Source of the DNA: Hydractinia symbiolongicarpus
Taxonomy: Eukaryota > Cnidaria > Hydrozoa > Anthoathecata > Hydractiniidae
Reading direction: 5' to 3'
DNA: 64,000 bases
NCBI RefSeq assembly: GCF_029227915.1
Contig: NC_079885.1
Location: 9,909,001-9,973,000, forward strand
Made by a program: the position numbers and the translations under genes. The first letter of the stretch is position 1; the number at the start of each line of letters is the position of its first letter. The notes beneath the pieces are model-generated. The model was not told where the DNA came from. It saw only the letters and a list, made by a program, of their open reading frames with translations, and ran no database searches. Below are positions 54,001 through 64,000 of this stretch, piece by piece.

Positions 54001-57000
54001 TCATCGGGACGATTACTTGAGCACATTTTGCAGCCAGGAAATGTTGGAGGGTTTTTAAAGGTACACTTAGGGCACTCCCAACCTTCTTTTCTTACTAAAA
54101 CAGATATATCGTGAAACCATAATGCAATCATAATGTTGAAGATCGATGACAAAATAGAAAAAAGAAAAAGTTAAAAATATTGTTTAAATTACTAAATACT
54201 GCGTTGTTACAAAGAAATAAAGGATTTAAAAAATAACATACACGCCTTTTTAAATATAATACCTAATTTGATACCTAATTGTTAAGGACTTTTTTGACTC
54301 CCCATCCCCTACCCTGCAATCAATCATAAGAATCTCTCCCCAATTGTGTCATCATCTTTATTACCCTCCCCCCCCCCCCCCCTTTTGAAAAAATACTTAA
54401 AAAGAAGTTAATGATGAAATGATAAATTTTTTGTAAATGGTTATTTTTAATGTCAACAAAAAAAAAACCTTTTTAATGGAACCAAAAGTCTGGATGTCCT
54501 TTTTCCTATAAAACCTCGAAATAGATCTCAAAAAAATACAAACATGCCACGAAATCTTTTTTTATTGCCATATTTCATCACACCAACTAACCCCTCCAAC
54601 TCTCTAAAAACCATAAGGACTCTCAACAATTCCCTGCCCCCCTACTTGATAACAAATATGTGAACCGTTACTTATGATTTTTGTTTAAAATTAAACTTGC
54701 AGCAGCAGAGTTTTGCATTCCAGTATGCTAATATAAGCATGATCTCATGTCATATGTTTGTTTCGATTGTATACTGAAGAAATAAGTGTAGTTTTGATGA
54801 TTTTTTGGTAAATTTAGAACAAATAATGCAAACCTAAATTTTGTTTTGCATGTCTTGAACTAAAAAATTGAGGCTCTGAATTTCCAATCAAAAGCAACTA
54901 TCAAAGTAACTATCAAAAAGCAAAATTTAAAACTTAATTCTAGTTTCCTCAAAAAATTTTTGTAATGTGTCTCGCTAATTGCGGTACTATTTTGACGCAG
55001 AGACAAAATATGACTGTTATTACAGAAAAACAAAGAACAGGGAATACAAAGTAAGGAACAAATTTCGAACTCCATTCAACAACATCCATGTCAACATTCA
55101 AAATGGCTCTACCATTGCGACCATATGAAAATTCCACAAACGTGTCATTTAGCAATGACAACAACGCCCGAAAACCTGTTGGTTGAATAAAATATAAATC
55201 GCAGCCTTCTAATTGAGTTATTCAACCACACTGCAAAGCTATGGCAATACGTTGACGAAAACCAGCACAAGCCACAAGACACCATTTTGTTTCTAATTCT
55301 GGACAGGGGTTTCCAATTCATTTAATAATTTAATGTGTTGGTTGAAATAAAAATATTAAATTTTTTTATAGATGTGAAATTGCTTTAAATTCAAAGAAAA
55401 TTTAGAGTTTTAGCAGTACAGTCCTTTATAAAAAAAACATACGAAGATGGTGCTTATTTTTAACTAGTTTCAGACAAGCTCTTGCTGATGACCCTTTGCC
55501 TTAAGATCTCCATGTCTTTTTCCAATTTCTTTCTACACAGTGTGTTTACTTAAAAATGACAAAGATTCCCAACTTAAGAAGCCATAAATGAGCTGCACCC
55601 TGTTGTTATCCTGTCATAGCTGAAACAGCCACTCAGCTCATGAATAAAACTTAAGAGTAAAAAGTAGAGACTGGTTGCAGATATATTACATTACAGAGAA
55701 ACAATTTGTGGATGAAATTAATAATTTTAGATTTTAGAAGAATCTAGGAGGTTTCGGGGTCACATTTTAGGAAAACACTAAAAAAACATGTAAAAACTGA
55801 TCCATTAGATTTTGCCTAAATTTTAGGAGGAAATAAAGAGTTACTTATAATCATTTTCTTTTTTGAATGTCATAGAATCTGTTTATTTCAAATTGTAGTT
55901 ACCACGTAAATATAATTTATCAGTTCTGCTGCAAGATAAACATATGTCCATTTTTTTTGTTACATAAAACTCAAAAACAAAAAAATTCTATTTGAAAAAA
56001 AGGATGCCACTATAAACAATTTTGGAAGAAATCAATTTTTTTCGTTCTAAATTTTTGGTCATTTAGGAGAGTACAGGAGGGTCTTTATATAACATCAATA
56101 TAAAAATTTGTCATGATTTTTGAAATAGTAAAATCTGCTGTGAGGGTTTCACTAACTTTATGTTTTGGATAAGGAAGTGTGGAAATCAAAATAAAACTTT
56201 GCCAACCAAGACAAAAAATATCTCACGCTTTGAATATGATAAGTTATGAAATCCAAAATGTGAATATCTTATGGACGATTTTTAAAAAATTTAAAAAGAC
56301 TTACTGAAGAACTTTTTTTTTTCTACATAAGGTAAAGATAAAGCATTTCTGTAAAGGGTGGAAATTATCACCAAGTAAATAATCTTATGTATTGACCTTT
56401 TTTATCAATTAAGCAGTTTAATGTTAGGAAAAATTGATATCACTTATAAAACCAATAGTTGCTATTATATATCAAAATGCCCAATTTCTAGGCCAAAAAG
56501 ATACATTATACTTCGTAGCATACTTAATTTAAGTTTAATTTCAAGTCAGTTTTATCATGGTCTCTTATGCATATTTTCTCTTATGTAAAAAGCCCTAGAT
56601 ATACTGAAACAAGATTGTAAACCAGAATGTAATTTTTACAAAAACATTAACAGTATTATGTAATAACTAGTTAGTTGCCCGTAAAAAAACACACGGATTT
56701 GCTCTTCCTTTTTATACGGTATTGCGTGCATCTCAGTACTTGCTTTACCATATGCGTGGCAGACATACATATACAGGTATTATAATATAGATTATTATAG
56801 GTAATCCAGGAAAAAGACGTACCTAAGGGGTCTTTTGACTTCACAATTTTTAAGGGGGGTATTACACCCATTGATGGTGGTGTGAAGATTTGATAATTTT
56901 GAGGTAGCACTTGAGGAATTTGAGGTTGTAATCCAAATTGTCCAAGCTGAGGCATATCTAAGGAATTAAACATTGAATAAAAGTTTTCCGCAATTTAAAA

Positions 57001-60000
57001 ATAAATACAGCATGGCTGATTAAATCTGTTCATAGCATTATTATATACAACCTAACAAACATGGTACAATTGTTATAAAATTTTGTATTGAAAAATGTTG
57101 TGATTGGTTTTGCATTTTATTTGACAACTGTGTTGTGAAATTCTAATATTCTTCTTTTCTTATTTTTAAATCTATATAGTTGTGCTTTTAAGTTTAATAA
57201 AATCATCATTCTGGTCAACTTCATTCTTTAATTTCAAATCAATTTGAAAAAACAAAGTGTTGTGTCGAGACATGTTTGTTACCATTTAAATGAATAGACA
57301 TTTAAAAAATTCCATCAGATTCCAAAGCAAATGCTATACTCAAAACATGGGCAGGATTTAATTTTCATACTTAGCAACTTACGTGCAAACACCTTTGTAA
57401 AATTTCAGGGTGACCCATACTGCGAAGTCACTTCCATTCCCACAACCTATTTTTCACTTTCTTTCAACCAATATAGGTTTCCCCCATTAAGTTTTAAGGC
57501 CCATCCCTCACTTCTATGACAGTTTTAATTTGCAGCACCATTGCAAATTTAACATTGAATGGTAAATAGAGGTGTACAGTGTGAACAAAATAATGATCCA
57601 GTATATAGTACGTTCAAGTACAGGACATTTTTCAGTTATAAAAAGAAACAACCGTTCTTTTTATACTTGATCAAACATACTAAGACATTTTGGAAATCAC
57701 ACACAATTATCTCTGCTTAGAAATATTTAAATTGGTTATTGCCAGTCTTTTTCCGGGAAATGTCTTCTAAATGAGATTTTCTGATTCAAAACCAACAAAA
57801 CATGCTAAATTAGGAACTAAAATATTTCTTGTTGTTAAACATACATGATAAACAAACAAACAAACAAGTATACATACTCTGCCCATATGGTGACCAGTTT
57901 GGATTTCCTCCAAAAGGCGAGAATGGTGAAATATTCCCTGACATGTTATTTATATTATATTGCATTGTTTGTTGTCTCATTGCTTCACCATTTATTGAAG
58001 GTTTCGTTTGAGTTTGCACATCCTTTCGTTTTTGATCATCTTCCATGGATAGTAAGTATAAATATATGACTGTCCCTGGTGTTTTGACACCGCACTTAAC
58101 CAGTGTTTCATTATCCTTTAAAAGCCTATCGTTTATAATCCAACGTTGTATTGCAACAGGAAAATCATATTCTTTTGCAACCTGTAAAGGTTTTATAAAA
58201 CTGGTTAATATATTGGTCGCCACTTTATTTGAAACAAATTTCTTAGTTTCCTTCTATTTTTTTTATACAAATTTAAAACAATGAATATGATAAACCTTAT
58301 ATTTAAGCATCCCCACGGTTATTTGAGGGTCAATGCATACTGGAATAGGTGCACCACCAGGATCAACTTTATCCTCCACGTAAACGATAATATGAAAATC
58401 CTTTTGTTTTTCTATAGTTTCATAATTGAGCAATTGGACAGTCAATTTACAATTTTTTTTTGCAAGTTGAGATGATATTTCTTTTGCCTTTTCGATATTC
58501 CCTCTTTCTATGGCCTCTGATAGAACATCGCATGCTAGTTCTAAATAAAATTATACCTTAAGAAGATTAGGTAGTTCCACATATTTAATTATGTAGCTGC
58601 ATCGTCATAACAAATATTTTTTCCACAATGTAATAAAAGTTATTAATATATTATTAATAGTATACATTTATTCGTGAGATTTTTTTTTGGTATAAAAAGT
58701 TTAAATTTTACACATCAAGCTTTAAATTTTCCCACCCTAAGGATATGGCATATTTAATTTTTGCACACAGATATTTTGAATTTTGTTTTAATTCTTTTTC
58801 TAGTTTTGGGCAATTTAATTTCTGCTCATCTTCTGGAAAAAATATTCCACGCATATCAAATTTTTCACAGCCAAATGTCTAAAAAGAGAATTTCATGCAG
58901 CATTCATTATATGTGTATAAAAAATTCATTACTTAAGGTTTATAAGTTACATAATCATAAATATAATATAAAGATTAATGACATAAAAGTTTGGTATAAA
59001 AAGAAACCTATTTTTCTTACCTTCTTCTGATGGAGGGGGAGATTGTGAGTTGTAAGTTTTAAAAACATTAATATCACCTTCCAAATCTTTTCCACTTTTT
59101 AACTCATCAGTGATAAAATTTTGATACATTACATTTGGTGAAGTTTCACCAGCTGGCGGAAATGGATCTTGATTAAACATCGTCAACAGATTTTTAGGTT
59201 GTTTTCCAATCATGTTGTTATATTGATCTATGGGCGAATGTTGTGGTGAAAAGCCTGTGTAAGGGTGTGAAGGTGATTGTTGTTGCTGATAATACTGCTG
59301 TTGTTGTTGTTGTTGTTGTAACTGATGCTGAATTTGCATCTGCAAATTAAATTGCTGCTGTTGTAGCTGTGTTTTTTGTTGCTGTTGTTGTTGTGGCAGT
59401 TGTTGCAGTTGCTGTTGTAACTGTTGCCATTGCGGTTGTAGTGTAGGTTGTGCTGTTGGTAGAGCAGATGGCATTTGTTTGGGTTTCACAGATTGTTGTT
59501 GTGGCATTTGTGGCTTAATTTGCTGAATAGGGGACATCATAGGAGGACTATCATTTTGAGGTATGCCATATTGAATATGGTGGGGAGAGTTAGACTGGTT
59601 TAATTGCTGATATGCATATGTTGATTTTGTTTGCATGTTAGATGATTCACCTACAAGGTTAAAAAGAGTTGTGGAATTTGCACAGATGTACAACATAAAA
59701 TATTAGACAGATGATTAAATGACTTTTCAATTAGTAGCATAACCCGTAAGGATTCTATGAAGGGATTGATGGCATAGATCTTTCTTAGTAAAGCAATAAT
59801 GAGTTTTGAAGACAAAAGGTGGTAAGAATACATTTTATTTATATATTTATATGTTTTTGTTATATATTTCCTTTCTTTTACAACCCGAAAATTAAAATTC
59901 ACGTTTTTTATTGCGTAGATTATAAATTGTAAACTAAATTAAGACCATATTAAACACTTTCTCTCAGTTCAATTTCATATAACAAAAATTTACTGCTAAC

Positions 60001-60656
60001 TAAAAAAGCAACACACCACTTCTCTTAAGTACTTCATGAAGTTGCGATAGTGTGTTTATAAATATCTGGGAATCTCTGCTATTCGCAAGTCGTATACCAT
60101 ACACTCGTTGATTTGTTTGAATAATAATGCTATCTACTGATTGCTGATGGAATTGCATTGAAGCGGATAACTTTATTTCACCCAAGAACTAAAATATAAT
60201 TAATTGATACTCAATGAAACGTAAAGAATGCATGTGAAGCACTAGGCAATCTGAAACGTCTTGTAATGTAATTAAATTTTAGCATACACTTTTCTTTGAC
60301 TGGATCTCCTATTTGACACATTATCAACTAAATGTACAAAATACACTATAGATCTGTATATGGGAATTACACGAAAAAACTCTTTAATATGCTCTAACAG
60401 CTGAAGTTCATACAAAACACTAAGCTTTTCATTTTTTAATCAGGAAAAAATAACATGAACATACCCTTCCATCTGCATGCTTTAGAATTATATTTGGGGG
60501 AGATAATAATGCAATTGTGCATAGTTCCTTTTGATCACCGAATGTTTTCCAACTACCTTGGTGCGAATCCAAAACTGTTGGCAACCCCACACAATTAAAA
60601 ACAACATCCCCAAAAGGTGACTGGTTGATTGGCGCAAAAAACTCGTTCTGTGCCAT
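51085..60656 (-). CDS. RBCK1: HOIL-1/SHARPIN composite: PH-like + Q-rich + LTM/UBL + NZF + RBR E3 ligase (12 exons)
   Basis: Predicted 884-residue RBR ubiquitin ligase related to HOIL-1 of the LUBAC linear-ubiquitin complex. Minus-strand exons: 60465-60656 (ATG), 60017-60188, 59021-59650, 58296-58540, 57878-58181, 56823-56957, 53913-54094, 53399-53580, 53172-53280, 52335-52613, 51760-51903, 51085-51165; all junctions keep frame. Order: SHARPIN-like PH-fold domain 1-121; Gln/Pro-rich linker 122-330; LUBAC-tethering helix ([20 protein letters not shown]) about 331-365; UBL to about 450; [16 protein letters not shown] about 564-585; RING1 ([14 protein letters not shown]) about 645-690; IBR ([27 protein letters not shown]) 730-780; RING2 with catalytic-type SGCDWMRC and [13 protein letters not shown]; tail [20 protein letters not shown] as in HOIL-1. 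The symbol is for the closest vertebrate relative; this gene also has the SHARPIN part. Confidence 0.92.
51944..52320. repeat. Low-complexity AAC/GAC trinucleotide tract in an intron
   Basis: About 370 bp of imperfect AAC, AAT, ACG and GAC trinucleotides, almost free of T on the plus strand, filling the intron between exons 51760-51903 and 52335-52613. The long valine- or threonine-rich ORFs in it are artefacts of the repeat. Confidence 0.85.
54367..54382. repeat. Poly-C run
   Basis: A run of about 16 C in the intron 54095-56822, prone to length error in sequencing. Confidence 0.7.
56667..56791 (-). mobile_element. Mini-Helitron copy 4 (125 bp)
   Basis: Minus-strand start TCTATATTATAATACCTGTA at 56791, preceded by A; end CTAG at 56667-56670 followed by T, so it sits in an A/T target as Helitrons do. 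The 3' hairpin is degraded. The body keeps GCACGCAATACCGTATAAAA. It lies 31 bp inside the intron, next to the splice donor at 56821-56822 of the HOIL-1/SHARPIN-like gene. Confidence 0.72.
59277..59450 (-). repeat. CAA/CAG-rich polyglutamine coding tract
   Basis: Within the coding exon 59021-59650; encodes runs of up to eight glutamines (for example [17 protein letters not shown]). Mixed CAA and CAG codons make it less slippery than a pure repeat. It forms part of the disordered linker between the PH-like domain and the LTM. Confidence 0.85.
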
Positions 60657-61169
60657 TTTGATTGTGAAATTTATTATTTACATGCATTTAAAGCCTTTTT
60701 ATAAATTCTTTTCCACTAGAAAAATAACAAGATACTGTAGATATATATTAATAAAACTCTATGTAAACCGCCAAGGGTTGTTTTCCAGACAAAAACAGAA
60801 TAGAGTAATAGTAATTTCTTTTTATATTATTGGGAACATTTAAATATGGAAAGTTTTGCACTTTGCGTAATTCACATGAAGTAAAACAAACTGATTCATT
60901 AACTATTTTTCTACCTGTTGTTTCTGCATTGAGAAAATTTTAACTCAATTCAACTTTCATTGGAACAAAATGGAAAGGAAAATTCTTCACCCACCTTGTG
61001 CAAAAGTTTTAATTGCGTGTATGTTCAGGATTTTTTCTTTTTTTCTCTGCTCTATCCCATGGAAAATTTCATTGAAGTGGAAAATAACCTTAACACTACA
61101 TTCAAGTTATTAAACAAAGTCAATAAAGAACAGACAATACATTTTCAGTATACCTTGATCCCCAAAAAT
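60657..61169. other. Spacer upstream of the HOIL-1/SHARPIN-like gene
   Basis: About 510 bp between the gene's start codon and the left end of the plus-strand LINE. No ORF or motif recognised; it probably holds the gene's promoter. Confidence 0.45.
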
Positions 61170-63292
61170 TTTAATGCTTGAGGTTGAATAATGAGGTTGA
61201 CCAGTGTATAAAGGAAAAGAGGAAACTTTGTAAAGAGTGGAAGTCAGGTGGTAGTAAAAATATTTACTTAGAAGCTAAGCGTTGTGCTCGTACAGCAGTG
61301 TATAAGGCAAAACCAGAAGCAGAGAGAAACAGATTTGCAGATGTGTTAAGAAGGGAAGACCAGCGCAATGAGGTATTCAAGATAGCAAAGCAAATGAAGA
61401 AGACTAATCAAGATGTTTTAGGTGAGAATTGTATACGTAATGATGAGGTGTTTTGGCTAGCACGGAGGAGAAGAAAAGGGTAGCTTGGAAGAATAATTAT
61501 TAGAGGTTGCTTAACACTGAGCTTGATTGGGATTAGGATAATTTCTCTGATGATGATGTTATAGAAGGGCCAGCTATGCAGATCAAGACAGAATGGGTAG
61601 TGGAGGCTATTAGGAAATTGAAGATTAGCAAGGCTGCAGGAGTATCAGGTATTGTTGCAGAGATGGTAAAAGCATCTGGATATATTGGAGTTGACCTTAT
61701 TACAAGTCTTGCTAATCAGATTATAAAGGATGGTGATATTCCGAGTGAGTGGCAGTCGAGTGTAATAGTGAATTGTTTCAAGGGCAAGAATGATGCATTA
61801 GAAAGAGGTAACTATAGAGGTTTGAAGTTGGTTGATCAAGTGATGAAAGTTATTGAAAAAGTGATTGATAAGTTACTTAGAGAAAGAATTGATATAGATA
61901 AGATGCAATTTGGTTTTGTTCCAGGGCATGGCACTACAGATGCAACATTTTTACTCATACAGCTTCAGGAAAAGTATTTAGAAAAGAGAAAGAATCTCTA
62001 TTTTGCCTTTGTAGATTTAGAGAAAGCTTTTGATAGGGTGCCACAAGAAGTTGTTTGGTGGGCTATGAGAAAATTAGGTGTAGATGAGTGGCTAGTTACG
62101 ATGGTACAGTCTATGTACAGCAATGCTAGAAGTCGTGTCAGGATTAACGATTCATTTAGTGATGAATTTAGTGTAAATGTTGGTGTACATCAAGGTTCTG
62201 TACTTAGTCCTTGGTTGTTTGTTCTAGTCTTAAAAGCGCTGTTGATGGAGTTCAGAACAGGTTGTCCATGGGAGTTATTGTATGCAGATGATTTGGTTCT
62301 CATAGCAGAGTCGATGAAAGAATTAGTTGAAAAGTTTGAGAAGTGGAAGAAATGACTAGAAGAGAAAGGGCTAAGGGTGAACACAGCAAAGTCTAAAGTC
62401 ATGATTAGTAGCATTGCAGCCAAGTGTTACCTTGTAGTTGGAAAGTGGCCTTGTGGAGTTTGCAGGAAAGGGGTTGGTAGTAACTCAATTTTTTGTCAGA
62501 CTTGCATGCATTGGGTACATAAGAAGTGCAGTAGTATTGGTGGAAGGTTAAGGGCTGACATTCAGTTTGTATGCAAGCGTTGCAAAGGTGAGATTATAGA
62601 GAATGAAGTATTTCCAGCTTTAATGATGTACAACAGTGGCTCGTTAGAGATAGTCGAGAACTTCTGTTACTTAGGTGATATGTTGGGCAGTGAAGGGGGT
62701 GTTGGAAGAAGTGTTACTTGCAGGATAGGTTCTGCTTGAAAAATGTTCAGAGAGTTACTACCTTTGTTGACTAGCAGAGTCTTGTCAATTGAGTTAAAAG
62801 GTAGGTTGTATGAGGCCTGTGTAAGAAGTGTTATGTTGGACAGTAGTGAGACATGGGCAGTGTAGCAGAAAGATCTTGACCGTTTAGAAAGGAATGATAT
62901 GAGAATGGTTAGGTGGATGTGTAACGCCAGTCTGAGAGACAGAAAGAGTTCAGATGAGCTAAGAAGCAGGCTAAGTATCCGTAGAATTAAAGATGTTATC
63001 CAGATAAGAAGATTGAATTGGCTGGGGCACTTGGAAAGAATGGAGGAGGATAATTGGGTAAGAAAGTGTAAAGACTTGATAGTTCCTGGGGCAAAGCCCA
63101 GAGGCCGACCGAGAAAGACTTGGCAGGAGGTTTTAAGGACAGACTTGATACAGAGGAAGTTGAGTTTAGATCTAACACAGTCTAGATCAGATTGGAAGAA
63201 GGTCATTATTATACCCCATCCAACCCATGCTAGCATGGAAAACAGAAGTTAAGCTAAGAATGATGGTGGTGATGATGATGATAATGATGATG
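61170..63292 (+). mobile_element. 5'-truncated, decayed non-LTR retrotransposon
   Basis: RT-containing LINE remnant with no endonuclease region left, so it is 5'-truncated near 61170. Its 3' end ATCCAACCCATGCTAGCATG leads into a (GATGAT)n tail (63260-63292), a style of end I associate with RTE-like elements of invertebrates. Clade is uncertain. It sits about 500 bp upstream of, and divergent from, the HOIL-1/SHARPIN-like gene. Confidence 0.82.
61178..63252 (+). pseudogene. LINE reverse transcriptase with inserted PHD-like finger (stops and frameshift)
   Basis: Broken RT ORF. 61178-61483 is the linker before the RT, in frame 2. A frameshift near 61475 moves to frame 1, where a stop near 61497 and stops at about 62353, 62737 and 62866 interrupt the reading. 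Visible RT motifs: SKAAGVSGI, FVDLEKAFDRVP, VHQGSVLSPWLF (normally RQGSxLSP) and LYADDLVLIAES with its YADD core intact. After the RT comes a C4HC3-like finger (CGVCRKGVGSNSIFCQTCMHWVHKKC) at about 62458-62580, broken here as CGVCRKGV, FCQTC, HWVHKKC and CKRC. The C-terminal part has LERNDMRMVRWMC, RLNWLGHLERM and PRGRPRKTW, as in many invertebrate LINEs. Non-functional copy. Confidence 0.85.
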
Positions 63293-64000
63293 TGAGGATA
63301 CTGGGCATATAGAAATTAAATAATTGTTTTTCTTTTTTTCCGTTCATTTATGCTCTATAGGAGTTAACTGGAGCTTTTAAGGCAGACTTATGCAATATTA
63401 AAAAACTATTGAAGCAAAAAATAATCCTGCTTGTGTCATCTATTATTTTATATTATTATTTATCAAAAAAATCTGGTTGCTCATTTTGAGTATATAATTA
63501 AAATTAAATTGAAAAAGCCAATTTAGTTCAAAATACAAATGAATGAGAAACAATTTCCTTCTTTATCCTGAAGATTATTCTATTAATATTGTAAGTATAT
63601 TTTTAAAATATTTTTAACATGATACACAAAACAATTTTTAAAAAATTAAATATATTTATTAATATCACAGTGTAACTCTGCCTTTAGAGCTGCCTATAAC
63701 AAAGTTTAACATCATTTATAACCTTGGGTTCTCTCCAGGAAAAACACTTGTTTATAAAGATTAAACTTTGTCTAAGATTATATATATGCATTAATTTCAA
63801 AGTTCAGTTGCTATGACATGCTTTCACAACCTTTGGTTGTCCTTACTTTTTTAAATGATACTTCTTTTTGTATTTACACCAAGTTATTCCTATACAGGGT
63901 GACCACTAATAAAATGAGAACAAAAGTAAGGTTATTAAGGAGAATTAAGGAGACAAACTGACATTTTGCAAGAATAAAAAAATAAAAATACAAAGATAAT
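63293..64000. other. AT-rich end of window; no gene seen
   Basis: No ORF or repeat with recognisable structure in the last 700 bp. Confidence 0.5.

Noticed and set aside
62667-63236. 189-codon ORF on the minus strand
   Set aside because: It lies exactly antisense to the C-terminal part of the plus-strand LINE, whose motifs explain the sequence.

Overview
The window is animal nuclear DNA. It is AT-rich, with many GT-AG introns, conserved single-copy animal genes, and introns and spacers full of non-LTR retrotransposons, TIR/MITE elements and mini-Helitrons. Gene content (rho-class GST array, FACT subunit SPT16, alanine aminotransferase, a HOIL-1/SHARPIN-like gene) fits an early-branching invertebrate. 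I favour a cnidarian, possibly a hydrozoan, but this is inference and not proven by the sequence. The host genes recognised are all on the minus strand. The two LINEs are on the plus strand.

Layout. 0.8-16.3 kb: tandem array of three rho-class glutathione S-transferase genes. Copy A is cut by the left edge. Copies B and C are complete four-exon genes. Copy C has a CR1/L2-like LINE in its third intron, antisense to the gene; the LINE has a 1077-codon ORF. The ORF begins with a hydrophobic leader and a perfect 2A-type ribosome-skipping motif, but has lost part of the RT palm in frame. 16.85-39.75 kb: complete SPT16 gene, which I resolved into 31 exons (1031 codons, reading frame continuous at every junction). 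It includes a 25-nt microexon and one apparent GC-AG intron. Its large introns carry a 2.9-kb TIR element, a 0.9-kb TIR element, a 1.3-kb TA-flanked element with an internal minisatellite, and a mini-Helitron. 40-41.6 kb: THAP-like fragment and two head-to-tail mini-Helitrons. 42.2-47.7 kb: complete nine-exon alanine aminotransferase (517 aa). 47.7-51.1 kb: no gene recognised. 51.1-60.7 kb: twelve-exon gene for an 884-aa protein that joins a SHARPIN-like N-terminal domain to a glutamine-rich linker and a full HOIL-1/RBCK1 module (LTM, UBL, NZF, RBR). 61.2-63.3 kb: decayed, apparently 5'-truncated LINE with a PHD-like finger after the RT.

The host genes are not a functional operon; they cover detoxification, chromatin transcription, amino-acid metabolism and linear-ubiquitin signalling. 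The most unusual items are the 2A-bearing LINE, the SHARPIN/HOIL-1 composite gene, the TA-flanked element carrying a higher-order satellite, and the 125-145 bp Helitron family. All exon boundaries were read by hand from splice signals, frame continuity and family similarity; no alignment or database search was run.
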